DNA of 64,000 bases from Himantopus leucocephalus (GCA_003993805.1 RSEF01000003.1:110120749-110184748), one strand, 5' to 3'. Positions 12,066-25,822 are shown, counted from the first letter of the stretch. Numbers and translations: made by a program. Notes: generated by a model from the sequence alone, not told the origin.

Positions 12066-14219
12066 GGTTAGGTCAGGAAAGTTGTTCCCAGTCTTAATTC
12101 TCTTAAACACAGGCCATTCCTGTCCTGTATTTACGCCACTGTGTACCTGAAGGTTTCGAGAAGGCGAGGTGGGGTGATTTTTGAGTGTATTCAGAAGGTA
12201 TTAATGGCAAGAGCGTACATATGTGTAGATGTCTCCAGGCTTTTCCCTTTGAGCCATCGTCCTGCAGACAGTGCAGACAATGAGGGTTTTTTTCGGTCCC
12301 ATCTAATTGGTTTAAACTAGTGTATTTTCAAAACTATATTCACCAAGGCCAAGGCTTCCTTTTCTTCACAAAAAAAAAGCTTTTATTGCTCCTGCTAAGG
12401 GCAATTTTCACAGAAGCCCTCTGCTGCAGGAATTGCAAGACTCGCCTGTGTTCTCCTTACCTCATTTTCAACAGCAAAGATTAGATATACTTTATGTATT
12501 CACTGGGTGTTGCTACCCAAAGGTAATGGGTGAGTGAGCACCTGCTGGTTGATATAGTGAGTACTGAGATAAAAATGAATGTATTTTTACAGCCCCCCCA
12601 GATGTTCAAAGTATTTCCCCCAAAATACATAACATTACTACACGTGTAAATATCTATTTTCTATATCTGCATTATTATCCATAATAAAATATTATGCATA
12701 TTATAAAAATGTATATTGGTTTCATACTTCCTTTTTAAGCAGGAACTAGTCAGCTCTACCTGAAAAATTGTATGAACAAAATTATAAAAAAGAGGAAATG
12801 GTAAATACAAGAAAGGTTGATCAGAGAGCTCTTTCTGTCGTGATCTGTACCTTGAGCTGTAACTGCTCTGAATGTTGATGAATACTTTTTACTCTACTTA
12901 TAATCAAACTCTAAATTAAGCCCATAAGTATATATTTACACTGCATTTTCGGTACAGTAGTTTACCTGAAAACATGGATTGTCACATTTTTCCTATGTCT
13001 GTCTGCATCTTTTTATGGATGTGTTAAGTAAGGCAGATGTGTACCTGGTATTCTTTAAAAGAAGCTAAAATTCTCTCCCCTCCACTCATATTTGCAAAAG
13101 GGGGCTAACTTTGTGCACTGACGTTGGCGAAGTAAACTAAATTTAGAGCTGCAGTGGGTTAATGGTACTGGAACTTGCAGGGATTAAATCCTACTGTTTT
13201 TGAACTGGTGGGAGCAAAACCAGGCTCACAGTGTAGAAAGCTTATATTAAACTTTGGTTCAGTAGAAGGCATGGAAAGAATATAGTTTCTTCTTAAAATG
13301 ATTTATTTAAATTGGTAGACTAGAATTATACTTAAAACCAAGTGTCTAAATGCACCTGTTTAAGTCAGCTTCTTGTTCTCTCAGGTATTTAGGCATTGAA
13401 TTTTCCCCATTAGCAGCATGATTGACACTGTGGTCCTTACAATAACACATGATTATAACTCTGAAAATAGCAATTACATAAAATGGAAACCAGATGTTGC
13501 ATGGAATTTGACTCTCTTGGTTTCTCAGTGAAGTAGATGAATTTGTAAAGCAGAAAACCACAATCATTATTCAGATGGATTGTACATGAATTAATGACAT
13601 AATATCTAAATCATATATGGTTGAAAATAATGATTAACTTCAGCTATCAAGATAAGCTAATGGAAAACAGATTTTTTTAAGAAAAAAAATCGGGACATGC
13701 TCTTTTCAATATATTTTATCTTTACAGTAATAACAAAACCAGACCAGTTTAACATTTCTTTATCCCTCAGATATCAAGAATATATGTTAAAAATAAACTC
13801 TTCACAACTTTTAACCTCGGGGGGTGAACTGAACAACGGTTTTTGTTGTTTCTCATTGAAGGCAAGTGCTTTACCTTTTCGGGCTGGAATAAGTTTGATC
13901 AAATCACTTCTCTTTAATGATAACATTTAGTGAACAAGCTTCAGCAAAGGTTTGGTTTTGCATCTGCATAAGGTACAAGCATTGCGGTAATGCCCGGTCT
14001 GTGCAGCCACCTTCACACCACCAGCACACCAACACACCGACAGGAACCCTTTGACGGGCCAGCAGAGCACAACTTTAATGCATTTATGACAATGAATATC
14101 ACACACAGATCTCAACCCTCGGTTAGCAGCATCCTAACTGGTTAAATCTATGAAAGCCTTGGCACTTCATTTTCACTATCGTGTATTCTCAATGACATCA
14201 TCACTGTAAAATTAGGAAC
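12066..14219. other. Unique noncoding sequence, no gene seen
   Basis: AT-rich unique sequence. An A/T-rich patch lies at about 12630-12720. Open frames are short and carry no recognisable domain. Confidence 0.55.
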
Positions 14220-14510
14220 TTTCTTTCTCTCTTTCCTGCAGATGTGGAAGTTTGAAATTGCATTCCATGGTCCTGTGCCACATTTCATCAGCGTTTTTCC
14301 TTTGCTTTCTCCAAAGACTGGCCACATGTGGTGTGTAGATTGCTGGTGCTGTTTGGGATCTCATATCAAATACTGCTACCTAATCCCAGGCGGGCCTTGG
14401 CGGGCCCACACCTGCAGCTGATTGAATCCTCCCGGAGTACAAAGGCCTGATTTACAGCATCAAGGATACAGGGCCTGGTTGCAGCTGGGCTCCAGCAGGA
14501 AAAGGAAGTT
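14220..14510. promoter_or_regulatory. Candidate conserved regulatory element (inferred)
   Basis: A moderately GC-rich block in AT-rich surroundings. Visible words include TAATCC (14381-14386, OTX/PITX-like), a direct repeat of GGCGGGCC (14389-14396 and 14399-14406), adjacent E-boxes CACCTG (14409-14414) and CAGCTG (14415-14420), and ACAAAGG (14439-14445, SOX/TCF-like). The words are seen; binding and conservation are not shown. No open frame spans the block in a coding-like way. Confidence 0.25.
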
Positions 14511-17500
14511 GTTCATCATCTTGTGTGCATTTCATTAACAATAGTGTACCCGATATGTAGCTTATACAATAATTTCAAATCACTGACAGAGAGCATTATG
14601 GTATTTGGCATCAGGAGGAAAAATACTTCAGGATGGGCAAATTAAATGTGAGCGTGAGGTTTTCATGTGACCCAGCGAAGGTCCACATGCTGATTTACAC
14701 TGGGAGGGCTAATCTTGAAATATTTTCTTTCTTCAACTTTATCCCATTTCTTTCCCTTTGTCTGAGGAGCAGTCTGATACAGCACTGTGAGCCTCAATGT
14801 ACGAACATGGGGGAAAGTTATAACCCCTTCAGAAGAAAAGACCTGAAAAAGGGTACTGAAGAAAGGAATGATCATGGCTACAAACCTACTGTTGTCTTTA
14901 AAAACAGGGAATTCGTGGTTCAGAAATGAGCCTTGAGATAAAATCTGCCATGGTCTTCTTGGGGCACAAAGGCATTCATCCAATGACATTTTTAGATGCT
15001 CAGATTTGCATTAGTTAGCTGTATGGTCATGGGAGGAAAGGGGGACCTTCAAACCTGAGGGTCCTACCCTTACAGTATGTATGGTCCTGTGAATTCAGAA
15101 GAGGTTGTGGGTACTGTTCCTTGGAAGGACAAATCTTGCACTCCTGGCAATAGTTTAAAATGTTTCTTAGTGACTATTCAGTGGTTTGGCTCATCCGTAA
15201 CAGACAATTCTGTGCAAGAGAGTTGTATTCTTTGTGAAATCTTTTTGTCTTTTGAGTGTTCAGCTAACTTCCACCCTTTTTAAGGAGACCTGTTTTCTTA
15301 TTTCAAGAACTTCTGCAATTGCAGTGTCAAATATAATTTAGATTTGAAGGCGGTGAGCTGAAGAATCTTTAAACAATGTGTCCAATATCTGTACAAATTA
15401 AACAGTTTTGGTGTTACTAGGACAGATAAAATAACACTAAGAGAATTCAAAACTCATTTTCTTGGTGATCAGGGAATTAAAAAAGACATCTTGAATGACT
15501 TAAAGTTTGATAACTACACAATCATAAATGAAAATTAGATGGGGTAAGATTTGCAGTCAGAAGATCTTAGTTCATTAGTTTTACTATAACATACCATAGA
15601 CTAACATTGTTCTTACTGAAAAGCAAAGAAAAATACAGAAAGCATTTCTACTTGAAAAAAGACACTAATTGTTCTTCTATATCAAATTATTTCATTAATA
15701 TGCAACATGAAGTATTTTGCTGGAACAATTCTTTTTGATTTGCAAATGTAGATGATGACTGCAGTTCTTCAATCAAGAAATGTTTAAACAATACAAGGCT
15801 AAAAGTCTCAAAAAAAAAAAGTTATTTCCCCAACTCTTATTCTTGCCATCACACCTCACATGTGGCAATTGTGTGAATAATATCACATTAATTAGTGTGT
15901 TTTTTCTGAAGAAAAAAAAAATAAAAAAAATAATTGAAATGTGCGTAAGGTATTACCCAGAAGACTTATTTGGGTAGGTAGTTTTAGAGGCATAAATCAT
16001 GAGGAAAACTCAGCTATGCCTGTTGGTTTGCTGTGAGATTCCCCTTTGCGTCAGTGCTGTGAACTTCCGAAATTATTGCCTAAGTCTTTTTCTTAAAGGA
16101 CATATAACAATGAGAATAGGGGTAGTGAGGCTGTTACTCTTCTTCTCCTTCTCTAATCTAATTAAACCAGTCACATTTAATATTTTTTTCCTCTAGCATG
16201 AAGTACGCATTTGGCGTGTTTGTAGGGCAGGGATACTTCACCAAGGGTTTGAAGTCAACAGACACCCAACAAGGAGCTGGTGCCTCACAACATAAACTCC
16301 TAATATACTGGTGAGATACCTCATTGCTCCACCTTGTGAGCACTTGAGACAGCCCCTAAACCCTCACTGTATCCAAAAATACCTTTTATTGTCTGCTCCC
16401 ATAATCATGTACCTGCCTACCCTGCTAAATACTCAAACTACTTGGCTGTCCAGGCCATATGATAATGACCAGCGTCAACTTTGTAAATTTCTCTACACTC
16501 TCTCCTGTAATATTTTGCTCATGCCCTAGGTTTTGAAAACATTGTATGAAAATAATAGGAAATAGGAAGACCAAAGAGATTGTCCTAGCCTCGATATCCC
16601 AATTTCACAATAGGATGAGTATAAGATAAGTTATCTTACATTTCTGAATCCAGAAATATGAATCTAATTGAGGACTGGAACAAATCCACTGAAATTGTCT
16701 GTAAAAATAATTTCCCTTGAATAGTTATCCATACAGTGTTGTTGCTGATACAGTTGTAAAAAACATTTAGCACTTTATAATCCAATCTCTGCTCCTATGC
16801 AGGCCTGGGAACATATTCTGCTTAGAAGGGTAACAACTTTTACAAAGTGTTCCTCATGGAAATCACCTGGAAAACTTCCAGGATGGCATTCCAGATGTTA
16901 TAGTTTTAGCAGTCACAGAAATGCACTGCACTGCATTTCCAGATCCTACATACAGTAAAATGATTGTACAGGGTAGCACCTTCACCTTAACCCAAGAGCA
17001 CTGTTATTGAATTGTTTAGCATTTGATATGTAAGATGGGATATTCTAAAGCTCTCAGTTGTTGCTGGCCTACCTCTGCTAACAGGAAAGCCAAGGGTAAG
17101 ACCTGAGTTGACTTTACAGAGAGCAGAATTAGACCAATGCAGAAAACCTTTGGCAATTTCACATACACTCTCGGATCGGTCATGCACAGTTCACAATTTC
17201 ATATGTACAGGCATGCATGTTGGGGAAAGGCATTGTAAGTTCTCTTTGAACATGGTTTCTTTGCTACAGATATTTAATGAACTGCCCTTTTGATATTTTG
17301 GCAAACTCATTACCTCTTGCATGCCTGTAGTGCCAAAATTTTATCTGTCACTGTACACACAACATGATGACTTCATATAGTGCAGAAATTACTCTGAAAC
17401 CTACTCTATAGCATTTAAAGAAAACACATTTCATAATGGCTGATATGTTCAGCTCTAGCTCTTATCAGCTTCTAGGCTGTTCCATGAGTAATAGCATCAG

Positions 17501-20500
17501 GGTTTGAGCCATCTATCAGACAGGCTGTGAGGCTTTTATCTTCATGTACAGCAATACAAATAAGACCAAACCCAAACCATGGACAAAACATAAAACGTAT
17601 CTTTTGGAGCCATGTCGAACTCAGCTTGCATGTAACTTAAAATATTAAATTTGCTATATTCAATTGGCTGTTCTTTAATAAAGCTTCTAGGAATCCAATG
17701 CAGATTTGGTAGCCTACTGTGCTAGCTACTGCATAAAATGCACATATTAAAAAAAAAGCAGTATCTTTTTCAGGAAATGACTACAGAAATATAAAATAAA
17801 GAAAAATGACTAAAGAATCAAAGAGTCTGAACAAGACTATACGAAAGATCCCAGTGCTGTTTCTTGGACTTTAAAGAGTGATTTTTCTGGCTCTTTTCTG
17901 AGAAGTAGATTTCACCATCAACATCCAGAATAGGTAGAGGCACAGAAGCCCTGTGCCTCTTACAGGAGCTGAGTCTAAATGAGACACAGCACAAAGACAT
18001 GGTCAGTTGTGCACTTTAAGTGGAATCAAGTACAAAAATTATGGTAAGCATCTCCTTTGTGTTGCAAACTACTCGATTTAGAGCTAGCTTAGATGTCACT
18101 TCATTCTCCCTCTCCCATCGTGTTTCTTCAAAAAAACTGTGATATGAGGAAAAAAGTCTCTCGGTTTACAAAACTTCCTGAATGTCATTTATCGGTATTT
18201 TAGTTGGTAACACATCATTCCCTGATACTGTCTGCTCTCTTTTTAAACCCCTCCTCAAGTAAGAGATATATTTCTTTTCAGTTGTTCAGCATAGACAAGT
18301 TTTCTAAGGTCTATTTTTTTCCAGAAAGAGGGAGGCATTGGAAACTGCAGAGTATACAGGGAAGATCTCAGGAGGAGAAGGCCTCTTCCATTTATACATA
18401 TACATATTTATTTATTATTCTTTAAACACGATCCCTTAATGATGGTAACATGTGAGGATCTTTCTATGCTCTGTAAAGTAGTTACATCTTAATCTGGAGA
18501 AAGTGTCTCCTTAGAACCATTTCTATATGTAACCTTTCTCTTCTTGAACATTTCTCCAGAGCTTCATCTTGCCTCCTTTCATTTCATTTCACAAATCATT
18601 ATTTTTCCAGCCAAAGCCTCCTTTATTTGGTAAGTAGCAGAGCAGAACTTTATCCACATGTTGCCACCACTGGTTTCCAAAATAGCCTATTCAAGTGGGT
18701 TGGCAAATTTCAACTAAAATGTGTGTAGAACTGAAAACAATATCTGGCTTCTTGAGTTACCAGACTTAATTGTGCCAATGTATGCTTTCATTGCCTGTTG
18801 CTGTTCCACAACTTTCTCAAATATAAACAAAACAGAGTTCCAAAATATTAGAACTTTCCAGCTTTGAGAAAGTTGTTTTCTTCCTCAAATCGGGTAAGGG
18901 ATTTTCTAGCTGTCAAAGAATGGAAAAAGTGTTCAAAAATGTTTTTTCTACCCAAACGCCTTTTAATGCTTATTCCGTATTGCATTTTTACCCATCATGT
19001 TGTTGATGAGTTAGAACATACAGCAGAGGGTAGCTGCCTACTGCTGACCACCTCCATGCAGTGTCTGTATTGGCATAACTCTCTGCCACCACAAAACTGT
19101 GCCGAGACATAAGGTCTCACAGACCACTAGTTGGGTGCCCTCTTCAGCCATTTAATGACAATGTATTTATGTATGCTAATTGAGAACAGCTATTATATTT
19201 TATAGTATTGTATAATACAGTAGAACTGAGCTTGAAGGATTTAGAGAATAGCATTTTAACCCTATGTTGAGCTTGAGAGTTACTCCTGTAATCATCTGCT
19301 ATTCACTGCGTGGTCCTTGACTCCAACACACCATTAGACCTGTGCATATGAATATACTCGCATATGTTTTGTTGATGCTTCTTAACTATGTTTCATAAAA
19401 CTAGGTAGAACACTCTCCAGGAATGAAGATAGCAGTGGGCAGCTGTGGTTTAGATTTCATTGTTCAGCAGGAAAAGAATACCAGAGGAAAGAAACATAAA
19501 GATGAGCCCAGAAAACTCCTTATCCTCATGTTAGGCAGGTATGTGATTTGGAATTCATTTGATTTCTTTTCTATGATCAATATTTGGTGCGGTATTGCTA
19601 GCTTTTCTCTGCACATGCTTATCTCTAGCAGTGATGCTGCAGAAGAGCAAAATAAAATGCCATTACCCATGTAAAACTTGATTTATTTTAATGATCCCAG
19701 TGAGTAGGGGTATGGTTCTCAGGTTAAGCGGAGCGGTAATTAAAACAGCTGCTCTGCCTTGTTTGCTTCAGTTTCCTAACTGCTTGGATTCTTCCTTATT
19801 ACAATTGTTTGGAGAATTTTTGAGGCTTGAATTACGAGGGTGTGGATTAGAAGCTGACTACCCTAACTGCAACATCTGTAAACTCTTAATTTCTGCTACA
19901 GCAGGTGTCAACTTTTCCCTAGATGACTGTCCTGCTGTTGTTCTGGTTACGTGTAGCCTTGTCAACAAGCTGTTTGTCAGCTGGTTCTCTCATGTTTCCT
20001 TTCCTTCATGACCATTGATCAAGCCAACAACTGGAGAGGATCTAGGGTGGAATTCCCTTTAGTTCTGTGCTGGCTGATTTAAAGTATAATCAGACAGGTC
20101 TGAGAGCAAGAAATGGTATGTGAGTAATTGTGAGTGACACTGTCTTTTATGATACTATATTTTTCAAGGAGCTGCAAATTGTAATGCATTGGAACGTTAA
20201 TACATTGGAACTAACTTGACTTCCTACTTAGCAAAAGCCATAGGAATTCCCTGGATGTCTGAGTATATGTTTCACTAAAAAGGCCAATCTGATGAACACA
20301 TTTCCAGTGATGTAGAATCCACTACAACTCTTAGTGTGTTGTTCCTTCAGTTAGTAATCCTTGCTGTAATTTCATGCCTGAGTTGTATTGCTCCAGTTTC
20401 CAGCTGTTGGAAGGCATTTTATCTGCTAAAATGCTATTCCCTTCCCTGATGTTATCAACTATTTTTTTTACAGATTGCAGAAAAATAATTTCTTATTTTT

Positions 20501-20764
20501 TTTTTTATCCTTATTATGCTCATCACAGCTAAGTCCTTGGGCCTTGCAAGAGGCATGTTGTCCAGTTCTTTAAGAGTTCTCGTGACAATGCTCAGAACCA
20601 TCCTCAAATATCTCCATCCATATATTTTTGAGCATGCTTGGTTAATGACTAGCTGTGAGACTTTCTTGAGACATGCCATGGAACAAGGAGTCCTGATGAG
20701 AGGCAGAGTATGTTAACCCAGGCTCAGTGCCACACTGATAGCTGTGTGCTTAGCTAACAGTGAG
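14511..20764. other. Unique noncoding sequence, no gene seen
   Basis: No gene or clear interspersed repeat. Poly-A-rich patches lie at 15808-15820 and about 15913-15932, and a TATA-rich patch near 18393-18420. Open frames reach at most 106 codons (19691-20011, +) with no recognisable motif. Confidence 0.55.
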
Positions 20765-20838
20765 TTTGTTCCAACGCCTGTTGAAATCAGTGGCCAAGCT
20801 CCCATCGTTTTTTCTGGGTTCTGGAACAGGCTTATGTT
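20765..20838 (+). repeat. Decayed ancient palindromic repeat, copy A
   Basis: The order of words is TCCAACGCCTGTTGAAATCA, then GTGGCCAAGCTCCCATCG, then 'ctgggttctggaacaggc'. It parallels 21690-21755 and the amniote-wide palindromic pattern 'ccaaagcccattgaagtcaatgggaagactcccattga...tttggatcaggcc'. The similarity to the second local copy is directly visible; the family assignment is from memory. Confidence 0.45.
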
Positions 20839-21686
20839 CTTAGGACTTTACAGATTTTTTAATAACAAAAGTACTTTGTGAGATTTTATATCTGATGTGA
20901 AACTTTCTTTAGTCCCAAGTTACTTCTTTCTATTATCATTTTGAGTACCAATTCCAAATGATAAGTAGATGAAAAATGATTAGTAAATCTGAGATGAAGC
21001 CACGATGTTCTGCTTGGTTTTCCCATCAGACATAAAAGATTCAATTTCTGGTCTTTTTCTGATTAACTATTGATTATTAACTATTTGTTAATGATTTAGT
21101 ATTTTCACAGTATTCTGATTAACCTTCTCAAATCTCAGCCTGATTTGCCAAAACCTTGCGCCCAGCTCAGGGTCTGTGCTAATGTCAAGGGAGTCTCTGC
21201 TTGCTCTCGAGTTTATTGAGCAAAAAGTGCCCTAACACATTATTTATGTGGTATGGAAACAGAAACTAAGTGTGGAAATAAGCACCAAAACTGGGTCAAA
21301 TTGCAGTTGGCTAGCCAGAAGCTCACAGGTAAAAAAAGGTCTCACCTGTAAGTGTGAATATGACTCTGGTTCTTCCACCTAATCAAATTCACCAGAAAGC
21401 CTTCCCGGTGCTGGATGCAGGCCACCGCCTATCTTCTCTCACCAGACGAGACATGGGAAACTGATGTAGAAGTTGCAGAGCTGCTACAGTGCTGTGCAAT
21501 GCCTGAGGCAGTAACTCCCACGGCAGGGCAGGCTAACCGTGCTTGGCACCCCTCCACTGCTCCCGCATGGCTCCCAAGTAGCAGTTGGCAGTGGGAAGCC
21601 ACCTTCAAAAGACGCTGATGTTAGTTCACTGTTTCCTACAGCTGATTGTGCAGGTGAACTCTCCCTGTCCACATGTGTATGCTCCA

Positions 21687-21756
21687 AAGCCTGTTGAATT
21701 CAGTGGCCAGACTCCCACTGGTTTCTCTGTGCTTTGGAATAAGTGTTCAGGCCTTT
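21687..21756 (+). repeat. Decayed ancient palindromic repeat, copy B
   Basis: The word order GCTCCAAAGCCTGTTGAATT, CAGTGGCCAGACTCCCACTG, then 'gctttggaataagtgttcaggcc' matches copy A near 20765 in the same orientation. The two share CCTGTTGAA.TCAGTGGCC and the CTCCCA core. Either both descend from one dispersed family or this is a local duplication; the lack of similarity outside the element favours the first. Confidence 0.5.
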
Positions 21757-24557
21757 TATGCTTTGGAATGGCCGCGTGTTTTCTCGGACTCCAAAGTTTC
21801 TGAATCTGTGTGTTCAGTCTGTCTCTATTTCTGCATGTTTCTATTCTTCTGAAGGAAGCAGAAAAGGGAATATGAGCTGGACTGTGTGCTCACTATGTGG
21901 CAGTTGATGTGTGTGCCACAGATTGGACACTGCCGCTGGAATAAACGAAAAATAGGTTTATGGGGAACTTTATGGCTGTAAGAATAATATAAGTCCAAAA
22001 AGTGCCAAGAAAATCCAAGAATACGATTCCAGGGGTCTTTTTTAACAGAATATGAAATCTCATTTTGAAAGCACTTTGATACCTCTAACAAATAATTTTC
22101 CATGTTCCTTGTAATTGCCTGGAACAAATAATCTATTTGTTCCTATTGCTCAGCCCTTTCACAACCCCAAGTCAAAATCACATAACTGCTGGAAGAACTC
22201 TTGATTTTTCTTAAATAGTTTCTCTATTAAAATCTACCTCAGTGAAGGTAACGTGAAGTAAATGTGTTTGCTCAAAACCCAAAGAGGCAAAGCAAGGAGT
22301 GAGTGCGGAGGTATGCGGGCCCATCTGTTAGATTGCACCCTGGGATTAAATCAGGATAGCTACAATGACATTACTGACCTTATATTTTTATCTGAGGGTG
22401 TCCACCAGGTTTTCTTAATTTGCTTAAGATCACACAGCATGTTTTTCTTTGACACAAAATATCTATGATAACACAAGACTTCTGCAGTCCTCACAGAATA
22501 TTTTCTTTAGCATCCTTTGAAAAGCAGGAAATCTATAGGAAAATTTAGAAAAGCAGAAAAATACTTGACAAATAGGAGTCTCAACTTGTTTCTGTGATGA
22601 ATTGTCTCCAACAACCTTGTAAGTAGGGTCATTCAGTGCATATTTCCATGATTAACTCAACTTTTATTTCAGCTTTGCAGTTCACCTTTAAATATTTAGT
22701 TTGGTTCCTGTGGACAAATGTTGATGTTGGCTCTCTTGTCAGACTGATGAAAATGTTACACAGATGTCCTTTGGTGATCCAGTACCACTAAAAGGCCTGC
22801 AAATTGCTAAATGATGAACTCTCTTTCTCCATCATTTTTTTGGTTGGTGGCTTTCACTTAAGATTCTTTGCTACTCATTCTGTTTGCTTGTCTAATGTCC
22901 CTGCTCTTCCTTAATGCAGCAGTGTCTGTCTGAGTATTCTGTTTCCTGGACAAAACTGGCTGCATCATACTCTTCTGAGAAGACTGCATTTTACTGCTTG
23001 CTGACTAGAACTCACGACAGTGTCCTACATTTTCTTTAGAAATATGGTATCTCAGATGTTAAAGCAGATACTTCAGCAGCTTTACAGTTAGCTCATAAAG
23101 AAACCATCCTCGAACAGAACACCAGTGGCTCAACCTCGCATGTCATTTCAGGAAACCTAATGTATCCTAGGAATACTATGAATACCTATGAATACTATTT
23201 CTCAGGCAGGTCTTTCACTTCTTTTCTCTTCTCCCCCTCCAGCCCTCCCCATTCCCCCCAGAAAATGTGAAAACCTCTTTCTTCTCATTGGTTTCCATAG
23301 CTGACTTGGTAACAAAGGCACTGTAATCTCTGGCCCTTTTCCCTGACTGCTCATTTGGGGAATGTTCTGCTGCACTCATTTGAACTAGTCTTTCATTGTT
23401 TTTTGAGGATCATCAAATTGCAAGGCTGGGAACGAATAGGAGAGGGAGCAGATTCACGCTAATTCAGATGCCTAGAGTTAGAAGACTGCTTTTCTCAACT
23501 CGCTTGCTGTATAGCCTTAACCCACCATCTTCCTGCCTTATTTATAATGCAGATTGCTGTCTTTAAAGGGGAAGATGGAATTTAGATCATAATTGCATTC
23601 AAATACTTCACCCATCACATCACAGTCACACATCCAGCTGCAGAATACTTGAAAGAAGAAAACTTTTGATTAGCACTTGGTATACAAGTAGTGAAGCTAT
23701 TTTGTCAAAAGGATAAGACTGAATCGCTCAAGGAGAGAACAATTCTACAGAATCTTCTCATTGGCACATGAGAAAGTTTTCTAAAATGAAATTCCCTTTA
23801 CCCTCTAAATGGTTTTTTCACCTTCCTTCAGGCTCACGTGGTGTTCATTCTATACCTTACTGGACTGAGGTACTTGAACTTGGCCCATAGAAAGCTCAAT
23901 GCTTGAGTAAAATAAAACCCAGAAATCCCAACCATTTGGTGTCAGTAAAGTTCTTCTGATTCAATTCAGACACAGACAGAGCCAAACATACCTTTTTATT
24001 TCTTTAATCGATTAGACCAAGTCAGTGTTCAGTCTTGCCCGTACAGGTGAGAAATAGCTTTCTTCAGTGATTTGGATTCTGTACACAATAATTGTGCAAT
24101 GCATGAGAACACTATTCAAGGAATTTATTGATTTCATGTGGTCAGCTATGAACTATTTTTTAAAATTCTCAATAAAGTCTCCCATGTCTTGAGCGCTGCA
24201 CTTAGCCAAAGATGCAATGATTCCACTTCACTTAGCAGCTAGACAGGGTGAATGACAGACACCACAGTGACATTTTTGATGAATGAATGTTTCGTTTCAC
24301 CATCTATAGTATCTCTGGTAGTTTTTTGCATGCCATTTTCTAATGTCTTATGGACAACTTCAGAAACCTAGTTTTATTTCCATTCTTTAGGCAAGCTGTC
24401 CTAATTTTCGTGCATGAAGTTTCATTCCTTTAGTGTATCTAACGTTTTGGCCATATCTACACTACACAACAGAGCACTGTGCTTGCAACATGTCAGCTTG
24501 CACTGAATGAGCTAGTATGTCTACAGGGAATAGCGCGGTGCCTTATAAAATACTAGT
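21757..24557. other. Unique noncoding sequence, no gene seen
   Basis: No gene recognised. A short tandem array of about three 10-bp units (AATAC-TATG type) lies at 23171-23198. The segment just before 24558 (about 24448-24540) begins with a 'ggccatatctacactacac' phrase that recalls ends of old amniote DNA-transposon relics, but I cannot confirm it. Confidence 0.5.
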
Positions 24558-24681
24558 CCGGCTCTAAGAAGCACAGCAGCTCAGAGATGTGGCTACATAA
24601 TCCCTGAGATGATACCAGCCCAGCTCTAAGAAACACAGCAGCTTGGAGGTATGGCTACGTAATCGCTGAGCCGAGCCCTGC
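24558..24681 (+). repeat. 62-bp imperfect tandem duplication
   Basis: Two adjacent units, 24558-24619 and 24620-24681, both start CC(G/A)GCTCTAAGAA and share CACAGCAGCT, TGGCTAC and CTGAG at the same spacing. Differences are mostly transitions (for example GCACAG against ACACAG, CTACATAA against CTACGTAA), so the duplication is old. No third unit is seen. Its function is unknown. Confidence 0.85.
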
Positions 24682-25687
24682 TGCCGTGGCTGTAGTTCAA
24701 GGGATTGCTTGTTCGGAGCTGCTTTGGTTAGTTCTTCCTGCACTTGTACTGTGTGGTTATAGAAATATTCTGCTTCATGGTAAATCAAGGGATTTTGTAC
24801 TGGGTTTTAGTTAATTGTGTTGCGTTTTTTCCACGTGCTGATTGAAAGTTAACCTTGTGTTGATTAATTGATACAAACAAACCATAATTAGCATTGCTCC
24901 AGAGGCTAACTTTCATTGCTGGCAAAATGAGGTTTAACTTCATTCACTTTTGTGGACTTGAGTCTGCTTATGTCAACACCGACTTTGGCCTCAGAGAATG
25001 AAAACAATAGAGTCATACAAAGGAGAGTGCTCTTTTTCTATCAGTGTATTAAACAAAGGATAATATTAAGTTTGGATAGTGGATAAAGTTAAGCTATGCT
25101 AATACTTCTAATCAACTACCACTCTGTTGAAATTAGAAATCATGCATTCCTGAGGTTTCTAGCTATTTTTCCTGCCAAGAACATGTAGTGCTTCTACCAA
25201 TTGCATAGTAAAAACAAGAGACAGACTTTCTTGCACTAAGGCAGTCAGCAGTTACTGTAAGTTCACCTTTAAATCATGGACACCTTGGTTATTGATCATT
25301 TAAAAAAACACACAGTGGGTGGAGAAACAACTGCTTGATAAAGGGCAGTGAAAGCATTATGTAGTTTGAGAAATGGCAACTGAAGAGTGTTTCTCTGTGG
25401 TGTCAAAAATCTCATCACAGAAAGTAGCAGGGGAGTGAGTAAGCCTCTTTCTCTTCCCCTCCCTTTCTCCCTGTTTCTCATTACTGACAGGAAATTTACC
25501 TGCTCCCTCTGAAACTATCACACTATCAAACTGAATATTTTCCATAGGTGCTGGGCTGTGGATGCTGTGAGTGCACCCTGGGGCCCTGCATGCTGGGTTT
25601 GGTGGAAGGATGGCCTCTTGGGCCTCACCAAGACTAGAAAAATTGAGGTTCAGATGAGGCAATCAGAAGCACTGATGACATTTCCAT
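24682..25687. other. Unique noncoding sequence, no gene seen
   Basis: No gene or repeat recognised. A short - strand frame of 101 codons (25357-25662) has no known domain. Confidence 0.5.
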
Positions 25688-25822
25688 CCTTAAGCGATTT
25701 TCAACACTCACCTAAACAAAGCTACAACTGACCTGATCCAGTGATAGGAACTCTCTTGCAGGAGGCTGGACTAGATGGACCAACCAGAGGTCACTTCCAA
25801 CCAACATTTCTGTGAGTCTGTT
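25688..25822 (+). mobile_element. CR1 LINE 3' end fragment
   Basis: The segment ends with the typical CR1 3' order: a GGAGGCTGGACTAGATGGAC phrase, then AGAGGTCACTTCCAACC, then the octamer-like tail TTCTGTGAGTCTGTT. Upstream to about 25688 the text still follows the degraded end of CR1 ORF2. CR1 elements are the dominant non-LTR retrotransposons of birds and reptiles, usually 5'-truncated as here. The element is inactive and moderately diverged. Confidence 0.85.

Noticed and set aside
19423..19674. Possible exon before GTATGT at about 19541
   Set aside because: Acceptor (CTCTCCAG) and donor are passable, but the product has no known motif and similar pairs arise by chance many times in 64 kb.
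22395..22440. MIR-like 'gcttaagatcacacagca' phrase
   Set aside because: Only about 20 bases match, and the flanks do not follow the consensus.
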